A stretch of DNA of 64,000 bases from Sphingopyxis indica (GCF_900188185.1 NZ_FZPA01000005.1:124001-188000); one strand, 5' to 3'; positions 34,148 through 43,606 are shown, counted from the stretch's first letter. The notes: generated by a model from the sequence alone, not told the origin. A program made the numbers and translations.

Positions 34148-35293
34148 CTAGTGGGTTTTCACCACCTCCGAAAGGATCGAGTCGAGCAACAATATCCCCG
34201 CGTCGGTGACCGCCAACCGGTCGCGCTCCTGCACCATCAGCCCCTGCACCGCCAACCGCGCTACCGCACCCGCATCGACGAAATCCTCGCGCGCCAGCCC
34301 GCTCCGCGCCTCGACGCGGCTCAGGTCGACGCCCTCGGTCAGCCGCAGCCCCATCAGCATCGCCTCGGTCGCACGCTCCTGCGGCGGCAAGTCGGCCTCG
34401 ACCTTCAGTCCTTGCCCGTTGCGCACGACCGCGGAGAGAAAATTTTCGGGCTTCTTGTGCCGCTCGGTCGCCTGCGTGAGCCGCCGCCCGTGCGCACCGG
34501 GGCCAATGCCGGCATAGTCGCCATAGCGCCAATAGGTCAGATTGTGCCGGCTCTCCTCGCCGGGGCGCGCATGGTTCGATACCTCGTAGCGCGGCAGGCC
34601 CGCCGCGCGCGTCAGCGCCTGCGTCGCGTCGAACAGGTCGGCGGCGGCGTCGCCGTCGGGAATGGTCAGCGCGCCCTTCGCCGCGAGCGTGGCGAAGCGC
34701 GTCCCCGGCTCGATCGTCAACTGATAGAGCGACAGGTGCCCGGTCCCGAACGCCAGCGCCTCGGCCAGTTCGGCCTCCCACGCGCCCACCGGCTGCCCCG
34801 GCCGGGCATAGATCAAATCGAAGCTCACGCGCGCGAAATGCGCCTGCGCCGCCGCGATCGCGCGCCGCGCCTCGTCGTCGCTATGCGCGCGGCCCAGAAA
34901 GCCGAGTGCCTCGGCATCGAAGCTCTGCACGCCGATCGACACGCGGTTGACGCCCGCCGATGCGAGCGCCGCGAAATTCGCGACCTCGACCGAATTGGGG
35001 TTCGCCTCGAGCGTGATTTCACAGTCCTCGGCCAGTCCCCAAAGCGCATCGGCCTCGGTAATCACCGCCGCCACCGTCGCGGGCGGCATCAGGCTCGGCG
35101 TGCCGCCGCCGAAGAAGATCGACGACACGGCCCGCCCCGGCAACTGCGCCGCCTCGTGCCGCAAGTCGGCGAGCAGCGCTTCGCGCCACGCCGCCTGATC
35201 GACGCTCTCGCGCACATGGCTGTTAAAGTCGCAATAGGGGCATTTCGACACGCAGAACGGCCAATGGACATAAAGGGCGAGCGGTTCGGCCAT
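34148..35293 (-). CDS. hemW: Radical SAM haem chaperone HemW (coproporphyrinogen III oxidase-like)
   Basis: A 381-residue radical SAM protein. The 4Fe-4S site is CVSKCPYCDFNSH (Cys-x3-Cys-x2-Cys, about residue 14). FFGGGTPSLMP, ITLEANPNS, GVNRVSIGVQSFD and FDLIYARPGQP follow in family order. HemW binds and delivers haem rather than oxidising coproporphyrinogen; the residues after the cluster fit HemW better than HemN. rdgB, often directly upstream, is here separated from it by a divergent protease gene. Confidence 0.95.
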   Translation of the reverse strand: MAEPLALYVHWPFCVSKCPYCDFNSHVRESVDQAAWREALLADLRHEAAQLPGRAVSSIFFGGGTPSLMPPATVAAVITEADALWGLAEDCEITLEANPNSVEVANFAALASAGVNRVSIGVQSFDAEALGFLGRAHSDDEARRAIAAAQAHFARVSFDLIYARPGQPVGAWEAELAEALAFGTGHLSLYQLTIEPGTRFATLAAKGALTIPDGDAAADLFDATQALTRAAGLPRYEVSNHARPGEESRHNLTYWRYGDYAGIGPGAHGRRLTQATERHKKPENFLSAVVRNGQGLKVEADLPPQERATEAMLMGLRLTEGVDLSRVEARSGLAREDFVDAGAVARLAVQGLMVQERDRLAVTDAGILLLDSILSEVVKTH

Positions 35294-35361
35294 GCGCAGC
35301 CCTATAGCGACTTTGCGGGCAAAGTCAGCGGGCGCGCTTGACGGCTCCCTCTGTCTTAGGC

Positions 35362-36279
35362 ATGCAATACAGCATGAAGTGCGCCGCCGTCGGTCTTGTT
35401 GCCTTGCTTGGCGGGTCGTTCGTCGCTCCGTCGACGATGGCCGCGGAGCAGGGGGCGCCGACCTGCCTGCCCATCGAAGCCGGCGACGACGGCACGCCGA
35501 TCATCCGCGCGAACATCAATGGAGCCGGCCCTTTCGCCTTCGTGCTCGACACCGCCGCCAGCGGGACGACGATCGATCCCGCGCGCGCCGACGCGCTGGC
35601 GCTGCCATACGATCCCGAAAGCGACGAAGCGCAGGGCCTGGGCGGCGCGATCACCGTCTCCTTCCGCCGGGTCGCCGCGTTCGAGGCCGGCCCCGTCCGC
35701 CTGCGCGGCATCGTCGTTCCGTCGTTGCCCGCCCCCGATTTCGACAGCCACGACGTCGCGGGCCTCGCGGGCGTCGATCTGTTCGAGAAGCGGCTCGCCG
35801 TCTGGTCGCCCGGCGGGCGCTGCGTCGATTTGAAAAGCAGCGGATCGGCGCTTCCCGGCGACGGATGGCGGGCGGTCGACGCCCGCTGGCTTCGGCCGTG
35901 GAAAATCATGCTGCCGATGCGGATCGGCGGCGTATCGGGGTGGGCTCTACTCGACACCGGCGCGCAATATACGACACTGAACCCTGCTTTCGCCGAACGG
36001 ATCGGACTGACAGGCGCGGCGGTGCAGCCGGGCGGGTCGATCGCGGGTATCGACGGACGCGACCTGCCGCTCGGCGAAGGCGAGGTTCGCAATGTCGCGA
36101 TCGGGCCATGGCATTGGAACAAGCGCCGCATTCGCGTCGGCGCGCTGCCGGTCTTCGGCCGTCTCGACGCCGCGGGCAACCATCTCGCCATCCTCGGCAT
36201 TGATTGGCTGGCCGCCGAGGGCTTCGCGATCGACTATGGCCGTCAATCGCTGTGGCTGCGCGCCCGGCCCGCGCGCTGA
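35362..36279 (+). CDS. Secreted retropepsin-like aspartic protease with two active-site motifs in one chain
   Basis: A 305-residue protein with a signal peptide (about residues 1-28, cleavage near TMAAEQ). Two aspartyl-protease motifs lie in one chain: VLDTAASGTTID (Asp63, with Ala-Ala after Asp-Thr) and LLDTGAQYTTLN (Asp198, classic Asp-Thr-Gly). Each is followed later by a hydrophobic-Gly strand (VAGLAGVDLF; LAILGIDWLA) as expected for the two lobes. The arrangement suggests a self-contained pseudo-dimer, unlike single-lobed retropepsins. The first lobe lacks the Gly, so activity is uncertain. Start 35362 is favoured over 35338 for the signal peptide. It separates hemW from rdgB and points against both. 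Confidence 0.85.
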   Translation: MQYSMKCAAVGLVALLGGSFVAPSTMAAEQGAPTCLPIEAGDDGTPIIRANINGAGPFAFVLDTAASGTTIDPARADALALPYDPESDEAQGLGGAITVSFRRVAAFEAGPVRLRGIVVPSLPAPDFDSHDVAGLAGVDLFEKRLAVWSPGGRCVDLKSSGSALPGDGWRAVDARWLRPWKIMLPMRIGGVSGWALLDTGAQYTTLNPAFAERIGLTGAAVQPGGSIAGIDGRDLPLGEGEVRNVAIGPWHWNKRRIRVGALPVFGRLDAAGNHLAILGIDWLAAEGFAIDYGRQSLWLRARPAR

Positions 36280-36283
36280 CGCG

Positions 36284-36913
36284 TCAAAACACCCCCGCCA
36301 CCAGCTTGGCAAAGGCATCGGCGCGGTGGCTGATCGCATGTTTTTCGGCCGGGTCGATTTCGGCGAAGGTCTGCGCCCTTCCCGCAGGCACGAACACCGG
36401 ATCATAACCGAAGCCCAGCGTGCCGCGCGGCGGCCAGGTCAGGCTGCCCGACGCGCGCCCCTCGAAAACCTCGGTATGGCCGTCGGGCCAGGCAAGCGCG
36501 AGGGTGCAGACGAAGGCGGCGCTGCGATCGACGTCCGGCCCTTGCGCGGCGAGCAGCCCCTCGACCTTGCCCATCGCCATATACCAGTCGCGGCCCTTTT
36601 CCCCCTCGAACCACTGCCGTTCGGCCCAGTCGGCGGTATAGACCCCCGGCCGCCCGCCGAGCGCCGCGACCTCGAGCCCGCTGTCGTCGGCGAGCGCGGG
36701 AAGGCCCGCCGCCGACGCGCTCGCGTGCGCCTTGAGCAGAGCATTCTCGCGGAACGTCGTCCCCGTCTCCTCGGGCTCGGGCAGGCCGAGATCGCCCGCC
36801 GACACCGGCTCGATCCCATAGGGTTCGAGCAGCGCCCGAATCTCGCGCACTTTGCCCGCATTGTGACTCGCGATGACGAGCCGCCCGGGGGCGAGTTTGC
36901 GAAAGGCCGTCAC
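36284..36913 (-). CDS. rdgB: XTP/dITP diphosphatase
   Basis: A 209-residue house-cleaning pyrophosphatase hydrolysing non-canonical purine triphosphates. [18 protein letters not shown] (about residue 10), [46 protein letters not shown] and [11 protein letters not shown] are the family motifs. The GTG start at 36913 overlaps the stop of the upstream membrane-protein gene by 4 nt (GTGA) and has GAGGAG upstream, so a longer ATG start is rejected. Together with rph it forms the familiar rph-rdgB set, interrupted here by two small membrane protein genes. Confidence 0.95.
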   Translation of the reverse strand: MTAFRKLAPGRLVIASHNAGKVREIRALLEPYGIEPVSAGDLGLPEPEETGTTFRENALLKAHASASAAGLPALADDSGLEVAALGGRPGVYTADWAERQWFEGEKGRDWYMAMGKVEGLLAAQGPDVDRSAAFVCTLALAWPDGHTEVFEGRASGSLTWPPRGTLGFGYDPVFVPAGRAQTFAEIDPAEKHAISHRADAFAKLVAGVF

Positions 36914-37332
36914 AACAACTCCTCGATCCATTCGGACAGGCTGATCAGCATGTCCCGTCGCAGCCGCGCCTGACGGTCGGCATATTGGTTGCGCAGCAGC
37001 ACGCCGAACGACACCGCGCTGACGGCCCATGAAAATGGGACGCTGACAAAGGCGGCCAACCCCAAGCCGACATCGACGCGGCCGCGCCAGCGCGACTTTC
37101 GCTGGTCCTGACGCAATGCGCGCGCATAGTCGCGAAACAGGACAAGAAGGTCGTTCCGTTCGTGTGGCAACAGTGCAGCAACCGGCGGAATGCGCGAAAA
37201 ATAGCGCGGCGCCCGCTCGAAAAAGGCATCAATGCTCCATGCATTTCGGGCCGGCAGCAAAGGGACGAGCGCGAGCCAGTGGCGCCATTCTTCGTCGCCC
37301 ACGGGATATTGCCGAAGCCGAATATCCGGCAT
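36910..37332 (-). CDS. Hypothetical membrane protein in the rph-rdgB operon
   Basis: A 140-residue protein from ATG 37332 ([20 protein letters not shown]), just after the previous stop. A soluble N-terminal part with a basic helix ([20 protein letters not shown]) is followed by one or two hydrophobic segments ([20 protein letters not shown], then SFGVLL, about 92-117) and a charged C-terminal helix ([16 protein letters not shown]). No family recognised. It is wedged between another small membrane protein gene and rdgB with tight couplings on both sides, so the two membrane proteins probably work together. Confidence 0.8.
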   Translation of the reverse strand: MPDIRLRQYPVGDEEWRHWLALVPLLPARNAWSIDAFFERAPRYFSRIPPVAALLPHERNDLLVLFRDYARALRQDQRKSRWRGRVDVGLGLAAFVSVPFSWAVSAVSFGVLLRNQYADRQARLRRDMLISLSEWIEELL

Positions 37333-37333
37333 G

Positions 37334-37687
37334 TCAGTCGGAATGCAGCCGTGCATTTATCCTGTCGTCGAGCGCGATAAAGCGCTCTTCGATCAGGTCC
37401 ATTTCGCGCTCGCGGCGTATGACCGAGCGACTGACCCACAGATAGACCAGGCCCGAAAAAATGAAGGCCGCAATCTCGATCGGCTTGCTCACGTCGAGCG
37501 TCAGGCCCGGCACATAGTGGAACACCGCAAACAACAGCGCCCCTCCCACGGCGATTGCCATTGCCCACTGCGCCAGATGCACGAAACCTTCCGACAAGGC
37601 GGCCGCGCTCTCGGCCGCCTCGCGCCGCGCCGCGGTGGCTGCGATTTCCCGCAGCACTTCCATATCGACATGACGCAGATCGCTCAT
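37334..37687 (-). CDS. Hypothetical small membrane protein in the rph-rdgB operon
   Basis: 117 residues. A predicted N-terminal helix (VLREIAATAARREAAESAAALSE; Ala/Glu/Arg-rich, coiled-coil-like) leads to two transmembrane segments, WAMAIAVGGALLFAVFHYV (about 41-59) and IEIAAFIFSGLVYLWVS (about 71-87), and a charged tail (REREMDLIEERFIALDDRIN). Stop and next start are one base apart. No family was recognised. It lies 38 bp downstream of rph on the same strand. Confidence 0.8.
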   Translation of the reverse strand: MSDLRHVDMEVLREIAATAARREAAESAAALSEGFVHLAQWAMAIAVGGALLFAVFHYVPGLTLDVSKPIEIAAFIFSGLVYLWVSRSVIRREREMDLIEERFIALDDRINARLHSD

Positions 37688-37725
37688 GGTCCTCAGGATA
37701 GTCCCTTTGCGGCCCGATGGAAAGC

Positions 37726-38442
37726 CTATCGCCCCACCGCCTTCGCCTGCGCCGCGAAAATCTCACCGCAGCCGATGCGCGCGAGGCGGAGCAGGCGCAA
37801 GAGGCCTTCCTCGTCGTAGGTCGCGCCCTCGGCGCTCGCCTGCACCTCGACGATCCGGCCCTTGCCGGTCAGCACGAAATTGCCGTCGGCCTCCGCGACC
37901 GAATCCTCGTCATAATCGAGGTCGAGCACCGCGGTGCCCTGATAATTGCCGCACGAGATCGCCGCGACCTGGTCGGCGATCGGATCTTCGGCGATCGCCT
38001 TCGCTTCCAGCAACTTGTCGACCGCGAGCCGCAGCGCGACCCACGCGCCCGAAATCGAGGCAGTGCGCGTGCCGCCGTCGGCCTGAATCACGTCGCAGTC
38101 GATCAATATCTGCCGCTCGCTGAGCTTTTCCATGTCGACGACGGCGCGCAAGGACCGGCCGATCAGCCGCTGGATTTCCTGCGTGCGCCCCGACTGCTTG
38201 CCGCGCGCCGCCTCGCGGCTGCCGCGCGTGTGCGTCGCGCGGGGCAACATGCCATATTCGGCGGTCACCCAGCCCTGCCCCTTGCCGCGCAGGAAGGGCG
38301 GCACCTTTTCCTCGACGCTCGCGGTCACCAGCACCTTGGTGTTGCCGAAGCCGACGAGCACGCTGCCCTCGGCGTGCATGGTGAAGTTGGTTTCGATGGC
38401 GATGGGGCGCATCTGGTCGGGCGCGCGGCCGGAGGGTCGCAT
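37726..38442 (-). CDS. rph: Ribonuclease PH
   Basis: A 238-residue phosphorolytic 3'-5' exoribonuclease that trims tRNA 3' ends. [20 protein letters not shown] at the start, [40 protein letters not shown] (phosphate-binding Arg region), [20 protein letters not shown] and LDLDYDEDS are all diagnostic. It opens the minus-strand operon with two membrane protein genes and rdgB, and diverges from hrcA across a perfect 32-bp inverted repeat. Confidence 0.97.
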   Translation of the reverse strand: MRPSGRAPDQMRPIAIETNFTMHAEGSVLVGFGNTKVLVTASVEEKVPPFLRGKGQGWVTAEYGMLPRATHTRGSREAARGKQSGRTQEIQRLIGRSLRAVVDMEKLSERQILIDCDVIQADGGTRTASISGAWVALRLAVDKLLEAKAIAEDPIADQVAAISCGNYQGTAVLDLDYDEDSVAEADGNFVLTGKGRIVEVQASAEGATYDEEGLLRLLRLARIGCGEIFAAQAKAVGR

Positions 38443-38528
38443 GGGGATCCTTTCGATTGAAGATTGCCGCGGCTCTTAGGCGTGCGCCGTCAATCGCTCA
38501 ACCGCATCTTGAAGAAATCCAGGATTTT

Positions 38529-38605
38529 CGTCATTGCGAGCGAAGCGAAGCAATCCAGAGCGGTTTACGCACACTCTGGATTGCTTCGCTTCGCTCGCAA
38601 TGACG
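38529..38605. repeat. Perfect 32-bp intergenic inverted repeat
   Basis: Arms 38529-38560 and 38574-38605 match 32 of 32, with a 13-nt loop. A second copy of the same family, including the loop, is at 55050-55125. Confidence 0.95.
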
Positions 38606-38718
38606 GGGTAAACTATGCGAAAGGTCGGCACGCACGACGTCTTCGCGGCGTCGTGGCTTCGTGCGAGCCTATTCCAGCGATGCTTGCCCCATCCCCCCGC
38701 CATCCCTAAATCCATGCT

Positions 38719-39762
38719 ATGACGACCCCGCCGATCACCGAACTGACGACGCGCGCGCGCGACGTGTTCCGGCTCGTCGTCGATGCCTATCTCGAAACCG
38801 GCCATCCGGTCGGGTCGCGCACCCTGTCGAAGCTCGCCACGCTCAACCTGTCGCCCGCGTCGATCCGCAACGTCATGCAGGATCTGGAAGAACTCGGCCT
38901 TCTCGCGAGTCCGCATACCAGCGCCGGGCGGCTGCCCACCGAACAGGGGCTGCGCCTGTTCGTCGACGGCATGATGCAGGTCGCCGAACCGTCGGCAGAG
39001 GATCGCGCGCAGATCGAGGCGAGCCTGGCCGACGGCGGCCCGATCGAAAGCGCACTCGCGCAGGCGACCTCGGCGCTCTCGGGCCTCTCGGCCTGCGCCG
39101 GGCTCGTCCTCGTGCCGAAGCACGAGCGCGTGCTCAAACAGCTCGCCTTCGTGCCGATGTCGGACGCCCAGGCGCTCGTCATCCTCGTCGCCGGCGACGG
39201 CACGGTCGAAAATCGCGTCATCGACATTCCCGCCGGCGTCACCCCGTCGGCGCTGGTCGAGGCGGGCAATTACATCTCGTCGATGCTCGGCGGCCTGACG
39301 CTCGCCGAGGCTCAGGCGCGCGTGCGGCGCGAGATCGAGGCCGAGCGCATCGCGATCGACCGCGCCGCGCAGGACCTCGTTTCGCGCGGCCTCGCGCTCT
39401 GGTCGACCGACGGCGCCGACCGCCCGGTGCTGATCGTGCGCGGGCAGGCGAACCTGCTCGACGACAGCGCGGTCGGCGACCTCGACCGCGTCCGCCTTCT
39501 CCTCGACGAGCTCGAAACCAAGCAGGACATCGCACAATTGCTCGACAGCGCGCGCGAAGGCAGCGCGACGCGCATTTTCATCGGGTCGGAGAATAAGCTC
39601 TTCTCGCTGTCGGGATCGTCGGTTATCGCCGCGCCCTATCATGGCAGCGACGGCCGCGTGGTCGGCGTGGTCGGGGTGATTGGCCCGACGCGCTTGAACT
39701 ATGCGCGCATCGTTCCCATGGTGGATTTCACCGCACAATCGCTTTCAAGACTGATACGATAG
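38719..39762 (+). CDS. hrcA: Heat-inducible transcription repressor HrcA
   Basis: A 347-residue repressor. The N-terminal winged helix contains TGHPVGSRTLSKLATLNLSP, ASIRNVMQDLEELGLLASPH and TSAGRLPTEQGLRLFVDGMM, the classic HrcA DNA-binding block. GAF-like middle and C-terminal FIGSENKL...VGVVGVIGPTRLNYARIVPMVD are also typical. HrcA binds CIRCE elements at groES-groEL and related operons. No CIRCE copy was found upstream of hrcA itself. grpE follows 4 bp later. Confidence 0.96.
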   Translation: MTTPPITELTTRARDVFRLVVDAYLETGHPVGSRTLSKLATLNLSPASIRNVMQDLEELGLLASPHTSAGRLPTEQGLRLFVDGMMQVAEPSAEDRAQIEASLADGGPIESALAQATSALSGLSACAGLVLVPKHERVLKQLAFVPMSDAQALVILVAGDGTVENRVIDIPAGVTPSALVEAGNYISSMLGGLTLAEAQARVRREIEAERIAIDRAAQDLVSRGLALWSTDGADRPVLIVRGQANLLDDSAVGDLDRVRLLLDELETKQDIAQLLDSAREGSATRIFIGSENKLFSLSGSSVIAAPYHGSDGRVVGVVGVIGPTRLNYARIVPMVDFTAQSLSRLIR

Positions 39763-39766
39763 GCCC

Positions 39767-40336
39767 ATGACTGACATCGAAAACGAGACCCCCGTCGACA
39801 ACGGCACGCCCCCCGAAGCCGAAGCGCCCGAAACCGAAGGCGAGACCGCGACCGTCGAAGCGGCGCCCCAGGACGAGGCGGCCAGGCTCGCCGAGCAGCT
39901 CGCCGCGGTGCAGCAGGACCTGCTCTATGCGCGCGCCGAGACGCAGAATGTCCGCCGCCGCGCCGAAAAGGAGGTCGCCGACGCGCACGCCTATGCCGCG
40001 ACCAAATTCGCGCGCGACATCCTCTCGGTCGCCGACAATCTGGGCCGCGCGCTCGCCTCGCTCAGCGAGGAGCAGCGCGCCGACGAGGCGATCAAGCCGC
40101 TGCTCACCGGGCTCGAGGCCACCGAGCGCGAACTGATGAGCGTGTTCGAACGCCACGGCATCACCCGCATCGCCGCGGTCGGCCTGCCGCTCGACCCGAA
40201 CCAGCACCAGGCGATGCTCGAAATCCCGAGCGAAAAGGACCCCGGCACGATCGTGCAGGAAATGCAGGCCGGCTATATGATGAAGGACCGTCTGCTGCGC
40301 CCCGCGATGGTGGGGGTCGCCAAGAAGGCGGAGTAG
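39767..40336 (+). CDS. grpE: Nucleotide exchange factor GrpE
   Basis: A 189-residue DnaK cofactor. An acidic, disordered N-terminus (about 40 residues rich in Glu/Pro/Thr) leads to a long coiled coil (LAEQLAAVQQDLLYARAETQ, then NVRRRAEKEV) and the beta-wing domain with VGLPLDPNQHQAMLEIPSE and GTIVQEMQAGYMMKDRLLRP, family signatures. It promotes ADP release from DnaK and acts as a thermosensor. It is the second gene of the hrcA-grpE operon; dnaK is not in the window. Confidence 0.96.
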   Translation: MTDIENETPVDNGTPPEAEAPETEGETATVEAAPQDEAARLAEQLAAVQQDLLYARAETQNVRRRAEKEVADAHAYAATKFARDILSVADNLGRALASLSEEQRADEAIKPLLTGLEATERELMSVFERHGITRIAAVGLPLDPNQHQAMLEIPSEKDPGTIVQEMQAGYMMKDRLLRPAMVGVAKKAE

Positions 40337-40356
40337 GACGCGCCGCAACGATTAGG

Positions 40357-40442
40357 TGTATCCCCGCGAAGGCGGGGATCCATCTCCCGATGGCGGGATT
40401 CCGAAGCGACCGGCGATGGGTCCCCGCCTTCGCGGGGACACA
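40357..40442. repeat. Intergenic inverted repeat, 28-bp arms (CCCCGCGAAGGCGGGG family)
   Basis: Arms 40357-40384 and 40415-40442 pair with two mismatches; each arm is itself a hairpin. Confidence 0.9.
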
Positions 40443-40459
40443 TGCAATTTCAATGTCGG

Positions 40460-40567
40460 CTTAGAGTGCGTTCGATTTTGATAGAATCAAAACCGGCACT
40501 CTAGATACCTGTTTTGCCGTGATTTCCGAGCCGTGAAATGTTCCATTTCACTCGAAATCACTCTAAG
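40460..40567. repeat. 108-bp MITE-like element with CTTAGAGTG terminal repeats, ending at the def stop codon
   Basis: CTTAGAGTGCGTTCGAT at the left end and an inverted relative at 40551-40567 form terminal repeats. Inside are two hairpins: ATTTTGAT/ATCAAAAC with outer TAGAGTGC/GCACTCTA (40462-40503), and GTGAAATG-TTC-CATTTCAC (about 40533-40551). The right end supplies the last base(s) of the def stop TAG. Confidence 0.7.
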
Positions 40568-41096
40568 CCGCCTTGCGCAGCTTCGCGAGCTTCTTCAGCA
40601 CCATGTCGCGCTTCAGCCGCGACAGATGGTCGATGAAGAGTATGCCCTCCAGATGGTCGTGCTCGTGCTGGATGCACGTCGCCATCAGCCCGGTCATGCG
40701 TTCCTGATGATGCTTGCCGTCCTCGTCCTGCCAATCGACCGTGACCTCGGCGGGACGTGATACCTCGGCATATTGTTCGGGGACCGACAGGCAGCCTTCC
40801 TGATAGACGCTATGCTCCTCCGAAAAGTCGGAGAAGACGGGGTTGATGAACACCCGCGGCTCGCGGATCACGCGCTTGCCCTCGGGGTCCTCGGGATCGC
40901 TCTCCTGCAGATCGATCACCAGGATACGTTGCGGCACCCCGACCTGGATCGCGGCGAGGCCGATGCCGGGCGCGTCGTACATCGTCTCGAACATGTCGGC
41001 GACGAGCCGCTTCAGCTCGGCGTCGAACGTCTCGACGGGTTTCGAAATGACGCGCAGCCGCGGATCGGGCGTCTCTATGATGGGTAGCAGGGCCAT
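40563..41096 (-). CDS. def: Peptide deformylase
   Basis: A 177-residue metal hydrolase removing the formyl group from nascent proteins. Motif 1 [10 protein letters not shown] (about residue 46), motif 2 EGCLSVPE with the metal-binding Cys (about 98) and motif 3 QHEHDHLEG with the two metal His and catalytic Glu (about 140). The start [15 protein letters not shown] at 41096 matches relatives; 41105 adds three residues. The stop codon lies inside the terminal repeat of a MITE-like element. fmt, its functional partner, is about 850 bp away on the other strand. Confidence 0.95.
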   Translation of the reverse strand: MALLPIIETPDPRLRVISKPVETFDAELKRLVADMFETMYDAPGIGLAAIQVGVPQRILVIDLQESDPEDPEGKRVIREPRVFINPVFSDFSEEHSVYQEGCLSVPEQYAEVSRPAEVTVDWQDEDGKHHQERMTGLMATCIQHEHDHLEGILFIDHLSRLKRDMVLKKLAKLRKAA

Positions 41097-41150
41097 GGAT
41101 GCCATTTAGGTATGCACGACCGGGCGGTCAATGATCGGCGCGATGCAGCC

Positions 41151-41747
41151 TCACCCCACCGGCCGCCGCGCCCGCAGTGCCTGCGCCAGCGTCCCCTCAT
41201 CCAGATAATCGAGTTCGCCCCCGACCGGCAAACCATGCGCAAGCTGGGTCAGCCGCACCGGATAGCCCTCAAGCCGCTCGGCGAGGTAATGCGCGGTTGT
41301 CTGCCCTTCGAGGGTCGCGTTCATCGCCAGCACCACCTCGTCGATCCCGCCCGCCGACACGCGCGCGACCAGCGCGTCGATGCTCAGGTCCTGCGGCCGC
41401 ACGCCTTCGAGCGCCGACAGCCGGCCGCCGAGGACATGATATTTACCGGGGAAGAGCCGCGACTTGTCGAGCGCCCACAGGTCCGACACTTCCTCGACGA
41501 CGCACAAGGACCGCGCGTCGCGGCGCGGGTCGGCGCAGATCGCGCACGGGTCCTGCGTGTCGACATTGCCGCAGATGCCGCAGGTCACCAGCCGTTCGGA
41601 CACCGTCTGCAGCGCCGCGAGCAGCGGCGCGAAGGCACTCTCGCGTTTCTTCATCAGATGCAGCACCGCACGCCGCGCCGACCGCGGGCCGAGCCCCGGC
41701 AGGCGGGCGAGTTGCTGGACGAGCGCTTCGATTTCGGTGGACGCCAT
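41151..41747 (-). CDS. recR: Recombination mediator RecR
   Basis: A 198-residue protein of the RecFOR pathway that helps load RecA at gaps. Helix-hairpin-helix at the start ([20 protein letters not shown]), four-Cys zinc finger [16 protein letters not shown] (about residues 57-72), Toprim domain ([13 protein letters not shown], then [10 protein letters not shown]) and Walker-like C-terminus. The ATG at 41747 matches relatives; the upstream extension (to 41810) runs into the intergenic repeat zone. The usual dnaX and ybaB neighbours are absent. Confidence 0.95.
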   Translation of the reverse strand: MASTEIEALVQQLARLPGLGPRSARRAVLHLMKKRESAFAPLLAALQTVSERLVTCGICGNVDTQDPCAICADPRRDARSLCVVEEVSDLWALDKSRLFPGKYHVLGGRLSALEGVRPQDLSIDALVARVSAGGIDEVVLAMNATLEGQTTAHYLAERLEGYPVRLTQLAHGLPVGGELDYLDEGTLAQALRARRPVG

Positions 41748-41803
41748 GGCGGGGTGGTAGTGACCTCCGCCCTCGCCCGCAATATCCCTTCCCTGCAACT
41801 TCC

Positions 41804-41893
41804 TCGTCACCCCGGCCCTTCGACAAGCTCAGGAGATCCGGGGTCCATGACAGCGGCGCCGCAATGGATGCCGGATCAAGTCCGGCATGACGA
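41804..41893. repeat. Compound inverted repeat: one family interrupted by a second
   Basis: Outer arms (TCGTCACCCCGG... and ...CCGGCATGACGA) belong to the family at 32786-32860. The left arm is split by CCCTTCGACAAGCTCAGGA, the arm word of the element at 45661-45723. Confidence 0.75.
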
Positions 41894-41948
41894 AGAAGGG
41901 GAGCATCAATCTTGCACTCCCCTCCATCCTCCGCCAAAGCGCGCAGCC

Positions 41949-42869
41949 ATGCGCATCGCCTTCATGGGAACCCCGCCCTTTGCGGTACCGACGCTCGCCG
42001 CGCTGCACGCCGCGGGGCATGACATAGCGGCGGTCTATACCCAGCCGCCGCGCCCCGCGCAGCGCGGCAAGAAGCTGCAGAAGAGCGCGGTCCACCTCTG
42101 GGCCGAGGCGCATGGCCTGCCTGTCCGCACGCCGAAGAGCCTGAAAGACGCCGAGGCGCAGGCCGAATTCGCCGCCCTCGACCTCGACGTCGCGGTGGTC
42201 GCGGCATACGGCCTGATCCTGCCGCGGCCGATCCTCGATGCCCCGCGCGACGGCTGCCTCAACGTCCACGGCTCGATCCTGCCGCGCTGGCGCGGTGCGG
42301 CGCCGGTGCAGCGCGCGATCCTCGCCGGCGATACCGAGACCGGCGTGACGATCATGCAGATGGACGCGGGGCTCGACACCGGCGGCATGCGGCGCGTCGG
42401 CCGCACGCCGGTGGACGGCAAGAGCGCGGGCGACCTGACCGATGAACTCGCCGACATGGGCGCGGCATTGATGGTCGAGGTGCTCGGCGATCTGCCCGCC
42501 TTCCCACCCGAACCGCAGCCCGAGGCGGGCGTCACCTATGCCGCGAAGATCGACAAGAGCGAGGCGCGGCTCGATTTCCTGGTGAGCGCGGTGCAGGTCG
42601 AACGCCAGATCCGCGCCTTCAACCCGGCGCCCGGTGCCTTCTTCGAACTCGAGGGCGAGCGGTTCAAGCTGCTCGCCGCCGAGGTCATCCATCCAGCGGA
42701 CACCACCCCCGGCGCCGCCCCGGGCGTCACCCTCGACGACGCGCTGACCATCGCCTGCAACCCCGGCGCGATCCGCGCCACCCGTGTCCAGCGTGCGGGC
42801 AAGCCCGCGATGGATGCCGTCGACCTGCTGCGCGGGCGGGCGATCGCGAAGGGCACGCGGCTCGCATGA
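41949..42869 (+). CDS. fmt: Methionyl-tRNA formyltransferase
   Basis: A 306-residue enzyme formylating initiator Met-tRNA with 10-formyl-THF. [19 protein letters not shown] start, [37 protein letters not shown] (catalytic Asn-His in the active-site block, about residues 108-127), DAGLDTGGM and the C-terminal OB-fold ([12 protein letters not shown]). Length is standard. truA overlaps its stop by 4 nt (ATGA). Confidence 0.97.
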   Translation: MRIAFMGTPPFAVPTLAALHAAGHDIAAVYTQPPRPAQRGKKLQKSAVHLWAEAHGLPVRTPKSLKDAEAQAEFAALDLDVAVVAAYGLILPRPILDAPRDGCLNVHGSILPRWRGAAPVQRAILAGDTETGVTIMQMDAGLDTGGMRRVGRTPVDGKSAGDLTDELADMGAALMVEVLGDLPAFPPEPQPEAGVTYAAKIDKSEARLDFLVSAVQVERQIRAFNPAPGAFFELEGERFKLLAAEVIHPADTTPGAAPGVTLDDALTIACNPGAIRATRVQRAGKPAMDAVDLLRGRAIAKGTRLA

Positions 42870-43606
42870 CCCGCTTCGCGCTCACCATCGAATATGACGG
42901 CCGCCCCTTCATGGGCTGGCAGCGCCAGTCGCACGGCCCCAGCGTCCAGCAGGCGATCGAGGAAGCGATCGCGCGCATCACCGGCGGGGAGGCCGCGGTG
43001 CATGGCGCGGGGCGCACCGACGCCGGCGTCCATGCGATCGCGATGCGCGCGCATGTCGACATCGAGAAACCGCTCACCCCCTTCCGGCTGATGGAGGCGC
43101 TCAACGCGCAGCTGCGTCCCGCGCCGGTCGCGATTCTCGCCTGTGAAACCGTCGCGGGTGACTGGCATGCGCGCTTTTCGTGCATCGGGCGCGCCTATGA
43201 ATATCGCATCGTCAACCGCCGCGCGCCGCTGACGTGGGACAAGGGGCTGTCGTGGCAGGTCGCAAAGCCTCTGGATGCCGAAGCGATGCACGGCGCGGCG
43301 CAGGCGCTCGTCGGACGGCACGACTTCACGACCTTCCGCTCGGCGCATTGCCAGTCGCAAAGCCCGGTGAAGACGCTCGACCGGCTGAGCGTCAGCCGCC
43401 ACGGCGACGAAATCATCGTCGAAACCGCGGCGCGCAGCTTCCTGCACCATCAGGTACGCTCGATGGTCGGCTGCCTCACCCTCGTCGGCCAGGGCAAATG
43501 GTCGGCGCGCGACCTGAAGGCCGCACTCGACGCGGCGGACAGAAACGCCCTCGGCCTCAACGCCCCGCCCGACGGGCTTTATTTCGTGGGCGCGACCTAT
43601 CCCTGA
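42866..43606 (+). CDS. truA: tRNA pseudouridine(38-40) synthase
   Basis: A 246-residue enzyme modifying U38-U40 of the anticodon arm. [19 protein letters not shown] start, catalytic Asp in [11 protein letters not shown] (about residue 52), [28 protein letters not shown] and [14 protein letters not shown] are all TruA signatures. It is translationally coupled to fmt, so initiator formylation and tRNA modification share a transcript. Confidence 0.97.
   Translation: MTRFALTIEYDGRPFMGWQRQSHGPSVQQAIEEAIARITGGEAAVHGAGRTDAGVHAIAMRAHVDIEKPLTPFRLMEALNAQLRPAPVAILACETVAGDWHARFSCIGRAYEYRIVNRRAPLTWDKGLSWQVAKPLDAEAMHGAAQALVGRHDFTTFRSAHCQSQSPVKTLDRLSVSRHGDEIIVETAARSFLHHQVRSMVGCLTLVGQGKWSARDLKAALDAADRNALGLNAPPDGLYFVGATYP

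Noticed and set aside
38606-38718. CIRCE operator in front of hrcA
   Set aside because: TTAGCACTC-N9-GAGTGCTAA is not present; only a REP-like perfect palindrome occurs nearby.
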